Source: Nocardioides dongkuii (lineage in GTDB: Bacteria; Actinomycetota; Actinomycetes; Propionibacteriales; Nocardioidaceae). Taken from it: a DNA stretch of 64,000 nt. The position numbers and the translations under genes were made by a program. Location of the stretch: contig NZ_CP059903.1 of assembly GCF_014127485.1 (NCBI RefSeq), forward strand, positions 3,532,001 through 3,596,000, written 5' to 3'. The notes beneath the pieces are model-generated. The model searched no databases. It was not told the DNA's origin and was given only the letters and a program-made list of their open reading frames with translations. Positions 15,594 through 25,958 of this stretch are shown piece by piece (position 1 is the first letter of the stretch; each line of letters starts with the position of its first letter).

Positions 15594-16610
15594 TCAGTAC
15601 TGCTCGTCCTCGACGAACGCGTCGTCGTCGTCGTCGCCGTACGCCGCCAGGGCCGCCTGCGGGTCGAAGCCGGGCGCGCTGTCCTTGAGGGACAGGCCCA
15701 TCTCGACCAGCTTGGCCTTGACCTCGTCGATCGACTTCGCACCGAAGTTGCGGATGTCGAGCAGGTCCTGCTCCGAGCGGCTGATGAGCTCACCCACGGT
15801 GTGGATGCCCTCGCGCTTGAGGCAGTTGTAGGACCGGACGGTCAGCTGCAGGTCCTCGACCGGGAGGGCGAGGTCGGCAGCCAGCTGCTCGTCGACCGGC
15901 GAGGGACCGATGTCGATGCCCTCGGCCTCGACGTTCAGCTCGCGGGCCAGGCCGAACAGCTCGACCAGGGTCTTGCCGGCCGAGGCGATCGCGTCGCGGG
16001 GACGGATCGACGGCTTGGTCTCGACGTCGATGACGAGCTTGTCGAAGTCCGTGCGCTGCTCGACACGGGTCGCCTCGACCTTGTAGGTCACCTTGAGCAC
16101 CGGGCTGTAGATCGAGTCGACCGGCATCCGGCCGATCTCGTTGTCCGCGCCCTTGTTCTGGACGGCGGACACGTAGCCGCGGCCACGCTCCACGACCAGC
16201 TCCATCTCCAGCTTGCCCTTGTCGGACAGGGTGGCGAGGACCAGCTCGGGGTTGTGCACCTCCACGCCGGCGGGCGGCGTGATGTCGGCGCCGGTGACCT
16301 CACCGGCGCCGGACTTGCGGAGGTACATCGTCACGGGCTCGTCGTGCTCCGAGGAGACGACCAGGCCCTTGAGGTTGAGGATGACCTCGGTGATGTCCTC
16401 CTTGACCCCCTCGATGGTGGAGAACTCGTGGAGGACTCCGTCGACCTTGATGCTCGTGACCGAGGCACCGGGGATCGAGGAGAGGAGGGTACGGCGCAGG
16501 GAGTTGCCGAGGGTGTAGCCGAAGCCAGGCTCCAGCGGCTCGATCACGAACCGCGAGCGGAACTCGTCGACGGACTCTTCCGACAGGGTGGGGCGCTGTG
16601 CGATGAGCAC
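15594..16610 (-). CDS. rpoA: RNA polymerase alpha subunit
   Basis: A 338-residue alpha subunit with the usual N-terminal assembly domain ([25 protein letters not shown]) and the C-terminal domain that contacts UP elements and activators ([25 protein letters not shown]). The GTG at 16610 gives the standard N-terminus ([11 protein letters not shown]) and follows an AGGAAAG ribosome binding site. The frame stays open to 16634, but those residues are not conserved in alpha subunits. Confidence 0.98.
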   Translation of the reverse strand: MLIAQRPTLSEESVDEFRSRFVIEPLEPGFGYTLGNSLRRTLLSSIPGASVTSIKVDGVLHEFSTIEGVKEDITEVILNLKGLVVSSEHDEPVTMYLRKSGAGEVTGADITPPAGVEVHNPELVLATLSDKGKLEMELVVERGRGYVSAVQNKGADNEIGRMPVDSIYSPVLKVTYKVEATRVEQRTDFDKLVIDVETKPSIRPRDAIASAGKTLVELFGLARELNVEAEGIDIGPSPVDEQLAADLALPVEDLQLTVRSYNCLKREGIHTVGELISRSEQDLLDIRNFGAKSIDEVKAKLVEMGLSLKDSAPGFDPQAALAAYGDDDDDAFVEDEQY

Positions 16611-16708
16611 TGAATCTTTCCTTTCCGGGCCCACCCGCTATATGACGGGCCCGAACTGCTGAGGTGACGGAAGTGGTGCTGGTGCACCGGGGGGCGACCC
16701 CCGGGCGG

Positions 16709-17317
16709 TTACTTCTTGGAGTAGAACTCGACGATGAGCTGCTCCTGGACCGGGAGGTCGATCTGGGCCCGGGTCGGGAGCTGGTGCACGAGGATGCGCA
16801 TCCGGGTGGGGAGCGCCTCCAGCCACGCGGGGACGACGCGCTCGCCGTGGGTCTCGCGAGCCACGATGAACGGGGTCATCTCGAGCGACTTCTCGCGCAC
16901 GTCGATGATGTCGTGGGCGGTGACCTGGAAGGACGGGATGTTGACCTTCTTGCCGTTCACCAGGAAGTGCCCGTGGTTCACCAGCTGGCGGGCGTGGCGG
17001 CGGGTCCGGGCGAAGCCGGCGCGGTACACCACGTTGTCCAGGCGGCACTCGAGGAGCTGCAGCAGGTTGTCACCGGTCTTGCCGGCGCGCCGCGAGGCCT
17101 CGACGTAGTAGTTGTGGAACTGACGCTCCAGGACGCCGTAGGTGAAGCGAGCCTTCTGCTTCTCCTGCAGCTGCGAGCGGTACTCGCTCTCCTTGATGCG
17201 CGCGCGGCCGTGCTGGCCGGGGGCGTAGGGACGACGCTCGAACGCGGCGTCCCCACCGACGAGGTCGACGCCCAGGCGGCGCGACTTCCGGGTCATGGGG
17301 CCGGTGTAACGGGCCAT
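16709..17317 (-). CDS. rpsD: 30S ribosomal protein S4
   Basis: S4, a primary 16S rRNA-binding protein, 202 residues. It starts MARYTGPMTRKSRRLG and ends LIVEFYSKK, typical of actinobacteria. The N-terminal zinc-finger cysteines of some S4 proteins are absent. Between its stop and rpoA is a short GC hairpin (16687-16704, 7-bp stem) that may tune readthrough. Confidence 0.98.
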   Translation of the reverse strand: MARYTGPMTRKSRRLGVDLVGGDAAFERRPYAPGQHGRARIKESEYRSQLQEKQKARFTYGVLERQFHNYYVEASRRAGKTGDNLLQLLECRLDNVVYRAGFARTRRHARQLVNHGHFLVNGKKVNIPSFQVTAHDIIDVREKSLEMTPFIVARETHGERVVPAWLEALPTRMRILVHQLPTRAQIDLPVQEQLIVEFYSKK

Positions 17318-17347
17318 TTCTCAAGTCTCCTGTTCTGGGTGCCGGGA

Positions 17348-17755
17348 TCAGACGCGGCGGCGCTTGGGCGGGCGGCAGCCGTTGTGGGGCGTGGGCGTGA
17401 CGTCCTGGATGGTGCCGACCTCGAGGCCGATCGCACCCAGGGAGCGGATCGCCGTCTCGCGGCCCGAACCCGGGCCCTTGACGAAGACGTCGATCTTCTT
17501 CATGCCGTGCTCCATCGCCCGGCGTCCGGCGGCCTCAGCGGCCATCTGCGCGGCGAACGGGGTGGACTTGCGCGAGCCCTTGAAGCCGACGGTGCCGGCC
17601 GAGGCCCACGAGATCACCGCCCCGGTGGGGTCGGTGATGGTGACGATGGTGTTGTTGAACGTGCTCTTGATGTGGGCTTCGCCCTGAGCGACGTTCTTCT
17701 TCTCCTTGCGACGCACCTTCTTGGCGCCGGCCGCGGTGCGGCTCTTGGGAGGCAT
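17348..17755 (-). CDS. rpsK: 30S ribosomal protein S11
   Basis: S11, 135 residues, with the conserved core [15 protein letters not shown] and the C-terminal [15 protein letters not shown]. It is part of the small-subunit platform. It lies between rpsM and rpsD in the standard alpha-operon order. Confidence 0.98.
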   Translation of the reverse strand: MPPKSRTAAGAKKVRRKEKKNVAQGEAHIKSTFNNTIVTITDPTGAVISWASAGTVGFKGSRKSTPFAAQMAAEAAGRRAMEHGMKKIDVFVKGPGSGRETAIRSLGAIGLEVGTIQDVTPTPHNGCRPPKRRRV

Positions 17756-17820
17756 GCAGTTCTCCTGAGGTCTGGTCTAGAAAGCTCGGTGGACGAAGAG
17801 ATCAGCGCGTCAGCGCCGAA

Positions 17821-18195
17821 TCACTTCGCCTTCTTCTTGCCGGCAACCGTGCGCTTCGGGCCCTTGCGGGTACGAGCGTTGGTCTTGGTGCGCTGACCGC
17901 GGACGGGGAGACCCATGCGGTGGCGGCGACCCTGGTAGCTGCCGATCTCGATCTTGCGACGGATGTCAGCCTGGACCTCGCGACGGAGGTCACCCTCGAT
18001 CTTGTGGTTGGCTTCGATGGCGTCACGGAGCTTGACCAGCTCCTCGTCACCCAGCTGGTGCACCCGGAGGTCCGGGCTCACGCCGGTGTCGGCGAGCAGC
18101 TTCTGGGCGGAGGTACGGCCGATGCCGTAGATGTAGGTGAGTGCGATCTCGATGCGCTTGTCGCGCGGGAGGTCGACACCGACGAGGCGTGCCAT
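17821..18195 (-). CDS. rpsM: 30S ribosomal protein S13
   Basis: S13, 124 residues, at the head of the small subunit contacting tRNA and the intersubunit bridge. The start [14 protein letters not shown] and the basic tail [13 protein letters not shown] are typical. About 210 nt separate it from rpmJ; that gap holds a short palindromic repeat (18347-18388). Confidence 0.98.
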   Translation of the reverse strand: MARLVGVDLPRDKRIEIALTYIYGIGRTSAQKLLADTGVSPDLRVHQLGDEELVKLRDAIEANHKIEGDLRREVQADIRRKIEIGSYQGRRHRMGLPVRGQRTKTNARTRKGPKRTVAGKKKAK

Positions 18196-18346
18196 GTGGC
18201 GTTCCTTCTCTGGTTCACAGCGGTTTCGTTCGTGACGCGTCCCGGGTGCTCCCGGGCTCCGGCCGCTGCTCCGGAGGTGATTCGCCGCACGAGGCGGCTA
18301 GCAGTCACGATGTGGGTTGTTCAGTTGTGATGGTGCGGCCCTGCTG

Positions 18347-18388
18347 GGTCTCGATATGCCCTCGCCTAGCGGCTCGGGCTACTCGACC
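18347..18388. repeat. intergenic repeat-like sequence of the GGTCTCGA...CTCGACC type
   Basis: Between rpmJ and rpsM the plus strand reads GGTCTCGATATGCC ... GCTCGGGCTACTCGACC. A related stretch with the same GGTCTCGA start and CTCGACC end lies at 22159-22217. A short stem, GATGCC/GGCATC (18391-18405), adjoins it and overlaps the rpmJ stop. Confidence 0.5.
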
Positions 18389-18403
18389 TTGATGCCTTCG
18401 GCA

Positions 18404-18517
18404 TCAACCCTGACGCTGCTTGTGGCGCGGGTTCTCGCAGATCACCATGACGCGGCCGTGGCGACGAATCACCTTGCACTTGTCACAGATGGCCTTGACG
18501 CTGGGGTTGACCTTCAC
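18404..18517 (-). CDS. rpmJ: 50S ribosomal protein L36
   Basis: L36, 37 residues, starting with GTG ([19 protein letters not shown]) and ending RHKQRQG. It carries the CxxC ... C ... H zinc-ribbon residues, so it is the zinc-binding (C+) form. GAGGA-type purines precede the start. It stands between infA and rpsM, its usual place. Confidence 0.96.
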   Translation of the reverse strand: MKVNPSVKAICDKCKVIRRHGRVMVICENPRHKQRQG

Positions 18518-18545
18518 GAGGAGGTCCTCTCAGATGCTCGGCTGG

Positions 18546-18767
18546 CTACTTGTAGCGGTAGACGATCCGACCCCGGGTGAGGTCGTACGGAGAGAGCTCC
18601 ACCACCACGCGGTCCTCGGGAAGGATCCGGATGTAGTGCTGGCGCATCTTTCCGCTGATGTGGGCGAGCACCTTGTGTCCGTTGCTCAGCTCCACGCGGA
18701 ACATCGCATTGGGAAGGGCCTCCGTGATGGTGCCCTCGAGCTCGATCACGCCTTCTTTCTTCGGCAT
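18546..18767 (-). CDS. infA: translation initiation factor IF-1
   Basis: IF-1, 73 residues, a single S1-type OB fold that binds the ribosomal A site during initiation. The start [19 protein letters not shown] is set by GGAGG a few bases upstream; the frame extends to 18806 but those residues are not conserved. The C-terminus RGRIVYRYK is typical. Confidence 0.98.
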   Translation of the reverse strand: MPKKEGVIELEGTITEALPNAMFRVELSNGHKVLAHISGKMRQHYIRILPEDRVVVELSPYDLTRGRIVYRYK

Positions 18768-18846
18768 GTCCTCCACAATCTGTCGATCTGTCCACCGGTG
18801 GAGCACCGGGGCCGGTACGGACCGGATCCGGGTGGCCCGGGAACCT

Positions 18847-19000
18847 CCGGGAGCCTGGGCTCCCGGTGGACCTCGTGCGGCCGTTCCGGGCTCCTCTTCC
18901 CGGGCACGCGAACGGGGCGCTCTGGGAGCGAACCGCTAGCGATCCGGGCAGCCGCGAGGCGCCGCGAAACAGACCCACGTTGGGCCGACACACCAGTTTA
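18847..19000 (-). promoter_or_regulatory. putative infA leader and promoter region
   Basis: The 270-nt gap upstream of infA holds a perfect 8-bp hairpin (18847-18854 with 18859-18866). It also holds, on the minus strand, TAAACT (complement of 18995-19000), which fits a -10 box; no good -35 is seen. If correct, the infA mRNA has a leader of about 220 nt. Confidence 0.35.
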
Positions 19001-19037
19001 GTCGGGAACTGCCAGGAAAGACGAATCCGTCCGGTCC

Positions 19038-20078
19038 TCACCCGGCGAGCAGGCGCAGCGTCTCCTCGCGCGCCGGGCTGCCGGTGGGCTCCGCGCCGAC
19101 CGCCGCGCCCGCGACCGGGTGGATCATCACCTCGTCCACGTCGTACGTCGCAGCCAGCCGCGCGACCTGCTCGCGGGCCTCGGCCGGACCGCCGATCACC
19201 CACCGCGCCGCCATCGCCTCGACGATCTCGCGCTGCCCGGCGGCCAGCTCGACCTTCTCGGCCGCCTCGACCGACACCTGCGGGCCGAGCGGCTGGCCCG
19301 TGCGCAGCGCGAGCATCATCAGCAGCTGCGGGAGGGCGCGGCGGCGCGCCTCGTCGGCGTCCTCGGCCACGGAGGCGTTGACGGTCAGGAACGTGCTCGG
19401 CTCGGCCAGCTCCGGCGAGGGCCGGAAGGACGAGCGGTACAGCGCGAGGGCCTCGGCGGTGCCGCTGCCGGAGAAGTGGTGGGCGAAGACGTAGGGCAGG
19501 CCCTTCTCGGCGGCGAGCCGGGCCGAGTAGTCCGAGGACCCGAGCAGCCAGACGGTCGGCACCGAGGTGGCGACCGGGGTCGCGCGGAGCACGTGGGTGC
19601 GGCCCTGGACCGCGAGCCCGACCCCGGCGGCGTCCATCATCGCCAGCACGTTCTCGACGTACTCCGGGAACCGGGAGACCGCCTCGTCGGTGACTCCCCC
19701 GGCGCCGTGCCGCAGCGCCCACCCGGTGACCGGGTCGGTGCCGGGGGCGCGGCCGATGCCGAGGTCGATCCGGCCCGGGTACGCCGCCTCGAGCAGCGCG
19801 AACTGCTCGGCGATCACCAGCGGGGCGTGGTTGGGGAGCATCACGCCGCCGGACCCGACCCGGATCCTGCGCGTCGCGCCGGCGACCATCCCGATCAGCA
19901 CCGGCGGGTTGGTGGCGGCGACGGCCGGCATGTTGTGGTGCTCGGCGAGCCAGTAGCGCCGGTACCCGAGCTCGTCGGCCGTGCGGGCGAGCGAGAGCGT
20001 GGCGGCGAGGGCGTCGGAGGTGCTCTGGTCCTCGCGCACCGGCACCAGGTCGAGGACGGAGAGGGTCGGCGGGGTCAC
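19038..20078 (-). CDS. LLM-class flavin-dependent oxidoreductase (luciferase-like)
   Basis: A 346-residue luciferase-like monooxygenase of the MsnO8/YhbW-like type. Typical motifs are SVLDLVPVREDQ, YWLAEHHNMP, GSGGVMLPNHAPL and LGIGRAPGTDP. It probably uses reduced FMN or F420; the substrate is unknown. It begins with GTG 50 bp after terC on the same strand. Its presence with terC between map and infA is an insertion into the ribosomal gene cluster. Confidence 0.9.
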   Translation of the reverse strand: MTPPTLSVLDLVPVREDQSTSDALAATLSLARTADELGYRRYWLAEHHNMPAVAATNPPVLIGMVAGATRRIRVGSGGVMLPNHAPLVIAEQFALLEAAYPGRIDLGIGRAPGTDPVTGWALRHGAGGVTDEAVSRFPEYVENVLAMMDAAGVGLAVQGRTHVLRATPVATSVPTVWLLGSSDYSARLAAEKGLPYVFAHHFSGSGTAEALALYRSSFRPSPELAEPSTFLTVNASVAEDADEARRRALPQLLMMLALRTGQPLGPQVSVEAAEKVELAAGQREIVEAMAARWVIGGPAEAREQVARLAATYDVDEVMIHPVAGAAVGAEPTGSPAREETLRLLAG

Positions 20079-20127
20079 CCGTGGTGAACGCCCGCCGACC
20101 CCGTCCGCATTCCGGGTCGGACCGAGG

Positions 20128-21120
20128 TCAGTCGACCGGCTTGGGCGCCGGGGGCGCCGTCGTGGTCATCCCGACCTGCTCGTCGTTCTTGGTCTTGCGC
20201 AGGCTGAGCACCGCGGTGATCGCCAGGGTGACGATGATGACCGCCAGGCTGGCGAGGGTGGGGATCTCGAAGCCGATCACGTGGCCCTCGTGCAGGGCGT
20301 GCACGATCAGCTTCACGCCGATCCAGGCCAGGATGAACGCCAGGCCCAGCGACAGGTAGACCAGCCGCTTGAGCAACCCGCCCAGCAGGAAGTAGAGCTG
20401 GCGCAGCCCCATCAGGGCGAAGACGTTGGCCGTGAAGACCAGGTACGGCTCCTGGGTGATGCCGAAGATCGCCGGGATCGAGTCGAGCGCGAACATGATG
20501 TCGGTCAGGCCCAGCGCGAAGATCACGATCAGCATCGGTGAGACGACGCGGGTGCCGTTCTCCTTCCACCACAGCGTGAGGCCGCGGTAGTCCTCACCCA
20601 CGTTGAGCCGCCGCTGGGCGAAGTTGACCATCCGGTTCTCCTCGGGGTGCTCCTCCTCCTCGGAGCGGTAGCTGCGCACCAGCGTGATCGCGGTGTAGAT
20701 CAGGAACGCCCCGAAGATGTAGAAGACCCAGGAGAAGTTCTCGACCAGCTGGTAACCGACGGCGATGAAGATCGCGCGGAAGATCAGCGCCAGGATGATG
20801 CCCACCATCAGGGCTTCCTGCTGGTACTTCCGGGGCACGTTGAGCGCGCTCATCAGCACGATGAAGACGAAGAGGTTGTCGACCGACAGGGAGTACTCGA
20901 CCAGCCAGCCGGTGTAGAACTCGATGCCGTAGTCGCCGCCGTGGTAGCCCCAGATGAAGGCTCCGAAGGCGAGCGCCGCTCCCACGTAGACGCTCAGCGC
21001 GACGGCGCACTCGCGCAGGGACGGCTCGTGCGGCTTGCGGGCGATGACCACCACGTCGAAGAGCAGCACCGCGATGGTGGCCCCGATCGTGATGCCCCAC
21101 TCAAGGGCAGAGACTTCCAC
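20128..21120 (-). CDS. TerC-family integral membrane protein (probable manganese exporter)
   Basis: A 330-residue TerC protein with about nine membrane segments. The family motifs are YSLSVDNLFVFIVL and ALDSIPAIFGITQEPYLVF, whose acidic residues are thought to bind metal. The GTG at 21120 is preceded by AGGAGG. TerC proteins include Mn2+ exporters (MeeF/MeeY) that metallate secreted enzymes. A probable yybP-ykoY Mn2+ riboswitch lies directly upstream, which supports a role in manganese homeostasis. The Alx/TerC assignment is firm; the transported ion is inferred. Confidence 0.93.
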   Translation of the reverse strand: MEVSALEWGITIGATIAVLLFDVVVIARKPHEPSLRECAVALSVYVGAALAFGAFIWGYHGGDYGIEFYTGWLVEYSLSVDNLFVFIVLMSALNVPRKYQQEALMVGIILALIFRAIFIAVGYQLVENFSWVFYIFGAFLIYTAITLVRSYRSEEEEHPEENRMVNFAQRRLNVGEDYRGLTLWWKENGTRVVSPMLIVIFALGLTDIMFALDSIPAIFGITQEPYLVFTANVFALMGLRQLYFLLGGLLKRLVYLSLGLAFILAWIGVKLIVHALHEGHVIGFEIPTLASLAVIIVTLAITAVLSLRKTKNDEQVGMTTTAPPAPKPVD

Positions 21121-21149
21121 AGGGTTCCTCCTGGTCTGGCGAACGGCGG

Positions 21150-21262
21150 CATGCCAGAGGTCTCTTCCGCCGCGTGAGCGGCCCACGGCCCCGGACCGGC
21201 GATGTCACCGGACGTGCTGACGAGACCGCAGCGAAGGAATACTCCCCTCCTGCGCCTCCATC
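21150..21262 (-). promoter_or_regulatory. probable yybP-ykoY manganese riboswitch in the terC leader
   Basis: On the minus strand the terC leader contains AGGGGAGTATTCCTTCGC (from about 21248), then GTCTCGTCAGCACG, a GC-rich stem (CCGGTGACATCGCCGG) and, near the 3' end, GGAAGAGACCTCT (to about 21156). The GGGGAGTA loop and the distal GAGACC segment match, in order and spacing, the two conserved metal-binding loops of the yybP-ykoY family as I know it. The family is associated with terC and other Mn2+ export genes. A covariance-model search would settle the boundaries. Confidence 0.75.
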
Positions 21263-21302
21263 CTTCCACGTCGTCGGCTGCGACCGCGTGGCCGGCCTCC
21301 GA

Positions 21303-22136
21303 CTACCGTCCCCCGAAGGGGACGCCGAGCGCCGTCAGCCGCGCCTCGCCGCCGTCGAGTGCTGTCAGCACCCAGGTACCCGAATCGGTCAGCACGAACG
21401 TGTGCTCGTAGTGCGCGGCGGGGCTGCCGTCGGTGGTGACCACCGTCCAGTCGTCGTCGAGCAGGTCGGTCTGCTTGCCACCGAGGGTGATCATCGGCTC
21501 GACCGCCAGCGCCAGGCCCTCGACCAGGCGGGGACCGCGGCCGGCGCGGCCGACGTTGGGGACGTTGGGCGGCAGGTGCATCTGGGTGCCGATGCCGTGA
21601 CCCACGTAGTCCTCGAGGATCCCGTAGGGGCCCTGGGACCGGACGTGGCTCTCGACGGCGTGCGAGATGTCGCCGACCCGGCCGCCGCGGCGCGCTGCCG
21701 CGATGCCGAGCCAGAGCGCCTCCTCGGTCACCCGCATCAGCTCCTGGACCTCGGTGGGCACGTCGCCCACCGCCACGGTGATCGCGGCGTCGCCGTGCCA
21801 GCCCTGCCCGGACTCGTCGGCGACGATCGCGCCGCAGTCGATCGAGACGACGTCGCCGTCCACGAGCACGCGGGGCCCCGGGATGCCGTGCACGACCTCG
21901 TCGTTCACCGACGCGCAGATCGAGGCCGGGAACCCCTGGTAGCCCAGGAACGACGGGGTCGCGCCGGACGAGCGGATGCTGTCCTCGGCGATCGCGTCCA
22001 GCTCGGCGGTGCTGATGCCGGGGCGCACCGCGGCACGCAGCACCTCGAGGGTCCGGCCGACCACCAGCCCGGCCCTCCGCATGGCGTCGACCTGCTGGGG
22101 GGTCTTGATCTCCAGGCCGCGATCCAGGAAGCCCAC
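21303..22136 (-). CDS. map: methionine aminopeptidase, type I
   Basis: A 277-residue MetAP that removes the initiator Met. The metal ligands are visible in SIDCGAIVADESGQGWHGDAA (two Asp), GHGIGTQMHLPP (His), AVEPMITLG (Glu) and YEHTFVLT (Glu). It lacks an N-terminal SH3 or zinc-finger extension. The start is GTG. It follows adk in the secY-adk-map order. Confidence 0.96.
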   Translation of the reverse strand: MGFLDRGLEIKTPQQVDAMRRAGLVVGRTLEVLRAAVRPGISTAELDAIAEDSIRSSGATPSFLGYQGFPASICASVNDEVVHGIPGPRVLVDGDVVSIDCGAIVADESGQGWHGDAAITVAVGDVPTEVQELMRVTEEALWLGIAAARRGGRVGDISHAVESHVRSQGPYGILEDYVGHGIGTQMHLPPNVPNVGRAGRGPRLVEGLALAVEPMITLGGKQTDLLDDDWTVVTTDGSPAAHYEHTFVLTDSGTWVLTALDGGEARLTALGVPFGGR

Positions 22137-22158
22137 GTCCGTCTCCTGTCAGTTGCCG

Positions 22159-22217
22159 GGTCTCGACACGCCGGTCGCGACCTCGTTCCTCGGTCGCGCG
22201 GCTCGCTCGACCACCAC
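22159..22217. repeat. intergenic repeat-like sequence, second GGTCTCGA copy
   Basis: Between adk and map the plus strand reads GGTCTCGACACGCC ... GCTCGCTCGACCACCAC, with an internal GGTCGCG duplication. It shares its ends with the sequence at 18347-18388. The 106-nt gap has no other visible feature. Confidence 0.5.
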
Positions 22218-22242
22218 CAGCGGATCCGCTGACGCGTCCCCG

Positions 22243-22818
22243 CTAGCTCTCCGGCATGTCGTCGAGGGCCTCGAAGATCCGCTGGGTGACCTCGTCGACC
22301 TCGCCCATGCCGTCGACCTCGCGGCAGATGCTGCGGTCGCGGTAGACCTCGATGAGCGGCTCGGTCTCCTGGACGTACAGCTCCTGGCGCCGGCGGATGA
22401 CGTCCTCGGTGTCGTCCGCGCGACCCTCGACCTGGGCGCGCTGGAGGAGCCGGTTGACGATCTCGTCCTGGTCGACCGTCAGCACCAGCACCGCGTCGAG
22501 CTGGTGGCCGGTGAAGGCGATCATCCCGTCGAGCTCCTCGACCTGGGCGACCGTGCGCGGGTAGCCGTCGAGCAGGAAGCCGCGCTCGGCGTCCTTCTCG
22601 TCGATCCGGTTGCGGACCATCTTGTTCGTGACCTCGTCGGGGACGTACTCCCCCGCGTCCATGAAGCGCTTGGCCTCGATGCCGAGCGGGGTGCCCTCGG
22701 AGACGTTGGCGCGGAAGATGTCACCGGTGGAGATCGCGGGGATCCCGAAGTGCTCCGCGATGAACTTCGCCTGGGTGCCCTTCCCCGCTCCGGGGGGGCC
22801 CATGATGATGAGTCGCAT
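22243..22818 (-). CDS. adk: adenylate kinase
   Basis: A 191-residue adenylate kinase, ATP + AMP to 2 ADP. The P-loop is GPPGAGKGT, the AMP site is STGDIFR, and GFLLDGYPRT and RRRQELY follow. The LID is the short form without zinc cysteines (RAQVEGRADDTED). Its ATG follows the secY stop directly (0 nt gap), so translation is coupled. Confidence 0.97.
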   Translation of the reverse strand: MRLIIMGPPGAGKGTQAKFIAEHFGIPAISTGDIFRANVSEGTPLGIEAKRFMDAGEYVPDEVTNKMVRNRIDEKDAERGFLLDGYPRTVAQVEELDGMIAFTGHQLDAVLVLTVDQDEIVNRLLQRAQVEGRADDTEDVIRRRQELYVQETEPLIEVYRDRSICREVDGMGEVDEVTQRIFEALDDMPES

Positions 22819-24114
<1,296 letters not shown>

Positions 24115-24240
24115 GAGACGATCCTCTTTCTCCAGCAGAAAATCATGGTCTCCGCAGACAGCGGCCAGAAACCCCGCGAAGCCTAACAGGGGCCTGGTGC
24201 GGTCTCGGACTCGACGCCCGGTCGGCGTCGCGGGACAGCG

Positions 24241-24283
24241 AAGGGCGCGGCGGGGCTGCGCAGTGCAGCCCCGCCGCGCCCTT
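24241..24283 (-). terminator. hairpin terminator downstream of rplO
   Basis: A perfect 19-bp GC-rich stem (24241-24259 with 24265-24283) and a 5-nt loop lie between the rplO stop and secY. There is no U tract. It would separate the spc operon from secY-adk-map or attenuate readthrough. Confidence 0.8.
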
Positions 24284-24295
24284 GATCACAACGAC

Positions 24296-24736
24296 TCAGA
24301 CGAGGGTGGTGGTTCCGCCCGCCGCCTCGATCTTCTCCTTGGCGGACGCGGAGACCGCCTGGACGCTGACGTCGACCTTCACCGAGATCTCGCCCTGTCC
24401 GAGGACCTTGACGGGCTGGTTCTTGCGAACCGCGCCCCGGGCCACGAGCTCCTCGACGGTGACAGCGCCACCCTCGGGGAACAGGTCGTTGATCCGGTCG
24501 AGGTTGACGACCTGGAACTCCACCTTGAACGGGTTCTTGAACCCCTTCAGCTTGGGGAGCCGCATGTGGATCGGCATCTGGCCGCCCTCGAAGGAGGACG
24601 GAACCTGGTAGCGGGCCTTGGTGCCCTTGGTACCGCGACCGGAGGTCTTGCCCTTCGAGGCCTCACCGCGACCCACACGGGTCTTCGCGGTCTTGGCACC
24701 GGGCGCCGGGCGCAGGTGGTGCAGCTTGAGCGTCAT
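24296..24736 (-). CDS. rplO: 50S ribosomal protein L15
   Basis: L15, 146 residues. The N-terminus [20 protein letters not shown] and the [10 protein letters not shown] segment are typical of actinobacteria. It is the last gene of the spc operon here and is separated from rpmD by one base. Confidence 0.97.
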   Translation of the reverse strand: MTLKLHHLRPAPGAKTAKTRVGRGEASKGKTSGRGTKGTKARYQVPSSFEGGQMPIHMRLPKLKGFKNPFKVEFQVVNLDRINDLFPEGGAVTVEELVARGAVRKNQPVKVLGQGEISVKVDVSVQAVSASAKEKIEAAGGTTTLV

Positions 24737-24737
24737 G

Positions 24738-24920
24738 TCACTCCACCTCCTCGACCGTCACGAGGTGACGGACCGTGTTGACCATGCCGCGGATCTCCGG
24801 GCGGTCCTCCTTGACGACGACGTCGCCGATGCGCTTGAGGCCGAGCGTCCGCAGCGTCTCGCGCTGGTTCTTCTTCAGACCGACGAGGCCCCGGTCCTGG
24901 CGGACCTTCAGCTGCGCCAT
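24738..24920 (-). CDS. rpmD: 50S ribosomal protein L30
   Basis: L30, 60 residues, starting [19 protein letters not shown]. The ATG at 24920 is used; the frame is open further upstream but overlaps rpsE. Its start overlaps the rpsE stop by one base (TGATG). Confidence 0.95.
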   Translation of the reverse strand: MAQLKVRQDRGLVGLKKNQRETLRTLGLKRIGDVVVKEDRPEIRGMVNTVRHLVTVEEVE

Positions 24921-25534
24921 CAGGACGCACCCCCGGCGGGGGCGACGACCTCGGCCCGCGCCCGCAGGAGCGCCGCCGGGGCGACGTCCTCGACGCGCAG
25001 ACCACGACGGGCGGCCACGGCCTCGGGCTGCTCGAGCATCCGCAGCGCCTCGACGGTCGCGTGCACGATGTTGATCTGGTTCGACGAGCCGAGCGACTTG
25101 CTCAGGATGTCGTGGATGCCGGCGCACTCCAGGACCGCGCGCACCGGGCCACCGGCGATGACGCCGGTACCAGGAGCGGCGGGACGCAGCATGACCACGC
25201 CCGCGGCCTTCTCACCCTGGACGGGGTGAGGGATGGTGCCCTGGATCCGCGGGACGCGGAAGAAGGCCTTCTTGGCCTCCTCGACACCCTTGGCGATCGC
25301 CGCGGGCACCTCCTTGGCCTTGCCGTACCCGACACCGACGAGTCCTTCACCATCACCGACGACGACGAGGGCGGTGAAGCTGAAGCGACGACCGCCCTTC
25401 ACGACCTTGGCGACACGGTTGATCGCAACGACGCGCTCGATGTAGGCGGTCTTGTCAGCAGCCTGGCCGCCGCGACGGTCGTCGCGACCCCCCTGGCGCC
25501 CGCCACTGCGCTGTCCGCGCTGGGCTCCGCTCAT
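24920..25534 (-). CDS. rpsE: 30S ribosomal protein S5
   Basis: S5, 204 residues, involved in decoding accuracy. The core is [18 protein letters not shown] and [12 protein letters not shown] glycine- and arginine-rich N-terminal extension of about 27 residues precedes the core, common in actinobacteria. The C-terminus ends in Ala-rich sequence. Confidence 0.97.
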   Translation of the reverse strand: MSGAQRGQRSGGRQGGRDDRRGGQAADKTAYIERVVAINRVAKVVKGGRRFSFTALVVVGDGEGLVGVGYGKAKEVPAAIAKGVEEAKKAFFRVPRIQGTIPHPVQGEKAAGVVMLRPAAPGTGVIAGGPVRAVLECAGIHDILSKSLGSSNQINIVHATVEALRMLEQPEAVAARRGLRVEDVAPAALLRARAEVVAPAGGAS

Positions 25535-25571
25535 GAGACTGTTCCTCTTCTCTTTCTAGCTCTTCGTGCGA

Positions 25572-25955
25572 TCAGAAGGTCAGGCCGCCGGCGCGAGCGC
25601 CGTCTGCCAGGGCCGCGACGCGACCGTGGTACTTGTTGCCGGCCCGGTCGAAGACCACGCCGTCGATCCCGGCAGCCTTGGCGCGCTCGGCGACGAGCTC
25701 GCCGACCCGCTTCGCCTTGGCGGTCTTGTCACCGTCGGTGCCGCGCAGGTCGGCCTCCATGGTGGAGGCGTAGGCCAGCGTCTTGCCCTCGAGGTCATCG
25801 ACGACCTGGACGGTGATGTGCTTTGCGCTGCGGGTCACGACCAGGCGCGGACGCTCGGCGGTTCCGGAGACCTTCTTGCGTCCACGCACCTGACGGCGCA
25901 GGCGCGCCCGGACGCGGGTCGCGGTGTGCTTGTTGTTCTTCAGTGAGATCGCCAT
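25572..25955 (-). CDS. rplR: 50S ribosomal protein L18
   Basis: L18, 127 residues, which binds 5S rRNA. Typical motifs are [21 protein letters not shown] and the ending [20 protein letters not shown]. It lies 3 nt after rplF. Confidence 0.97.
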   Translation of the reverse strand: MAISLKNNKHTATRVRARLRRQVRGRKKVSGTAERPRLVVTRSAKHITVQVVDDLEGKTLAYASTMEADLRGTDGDKTAKAKRVGELVAERAKAAGIDGVVFDRAGNKYHGRVAALADGARAGGLTF

Positions 25956-25958
25956 GGG

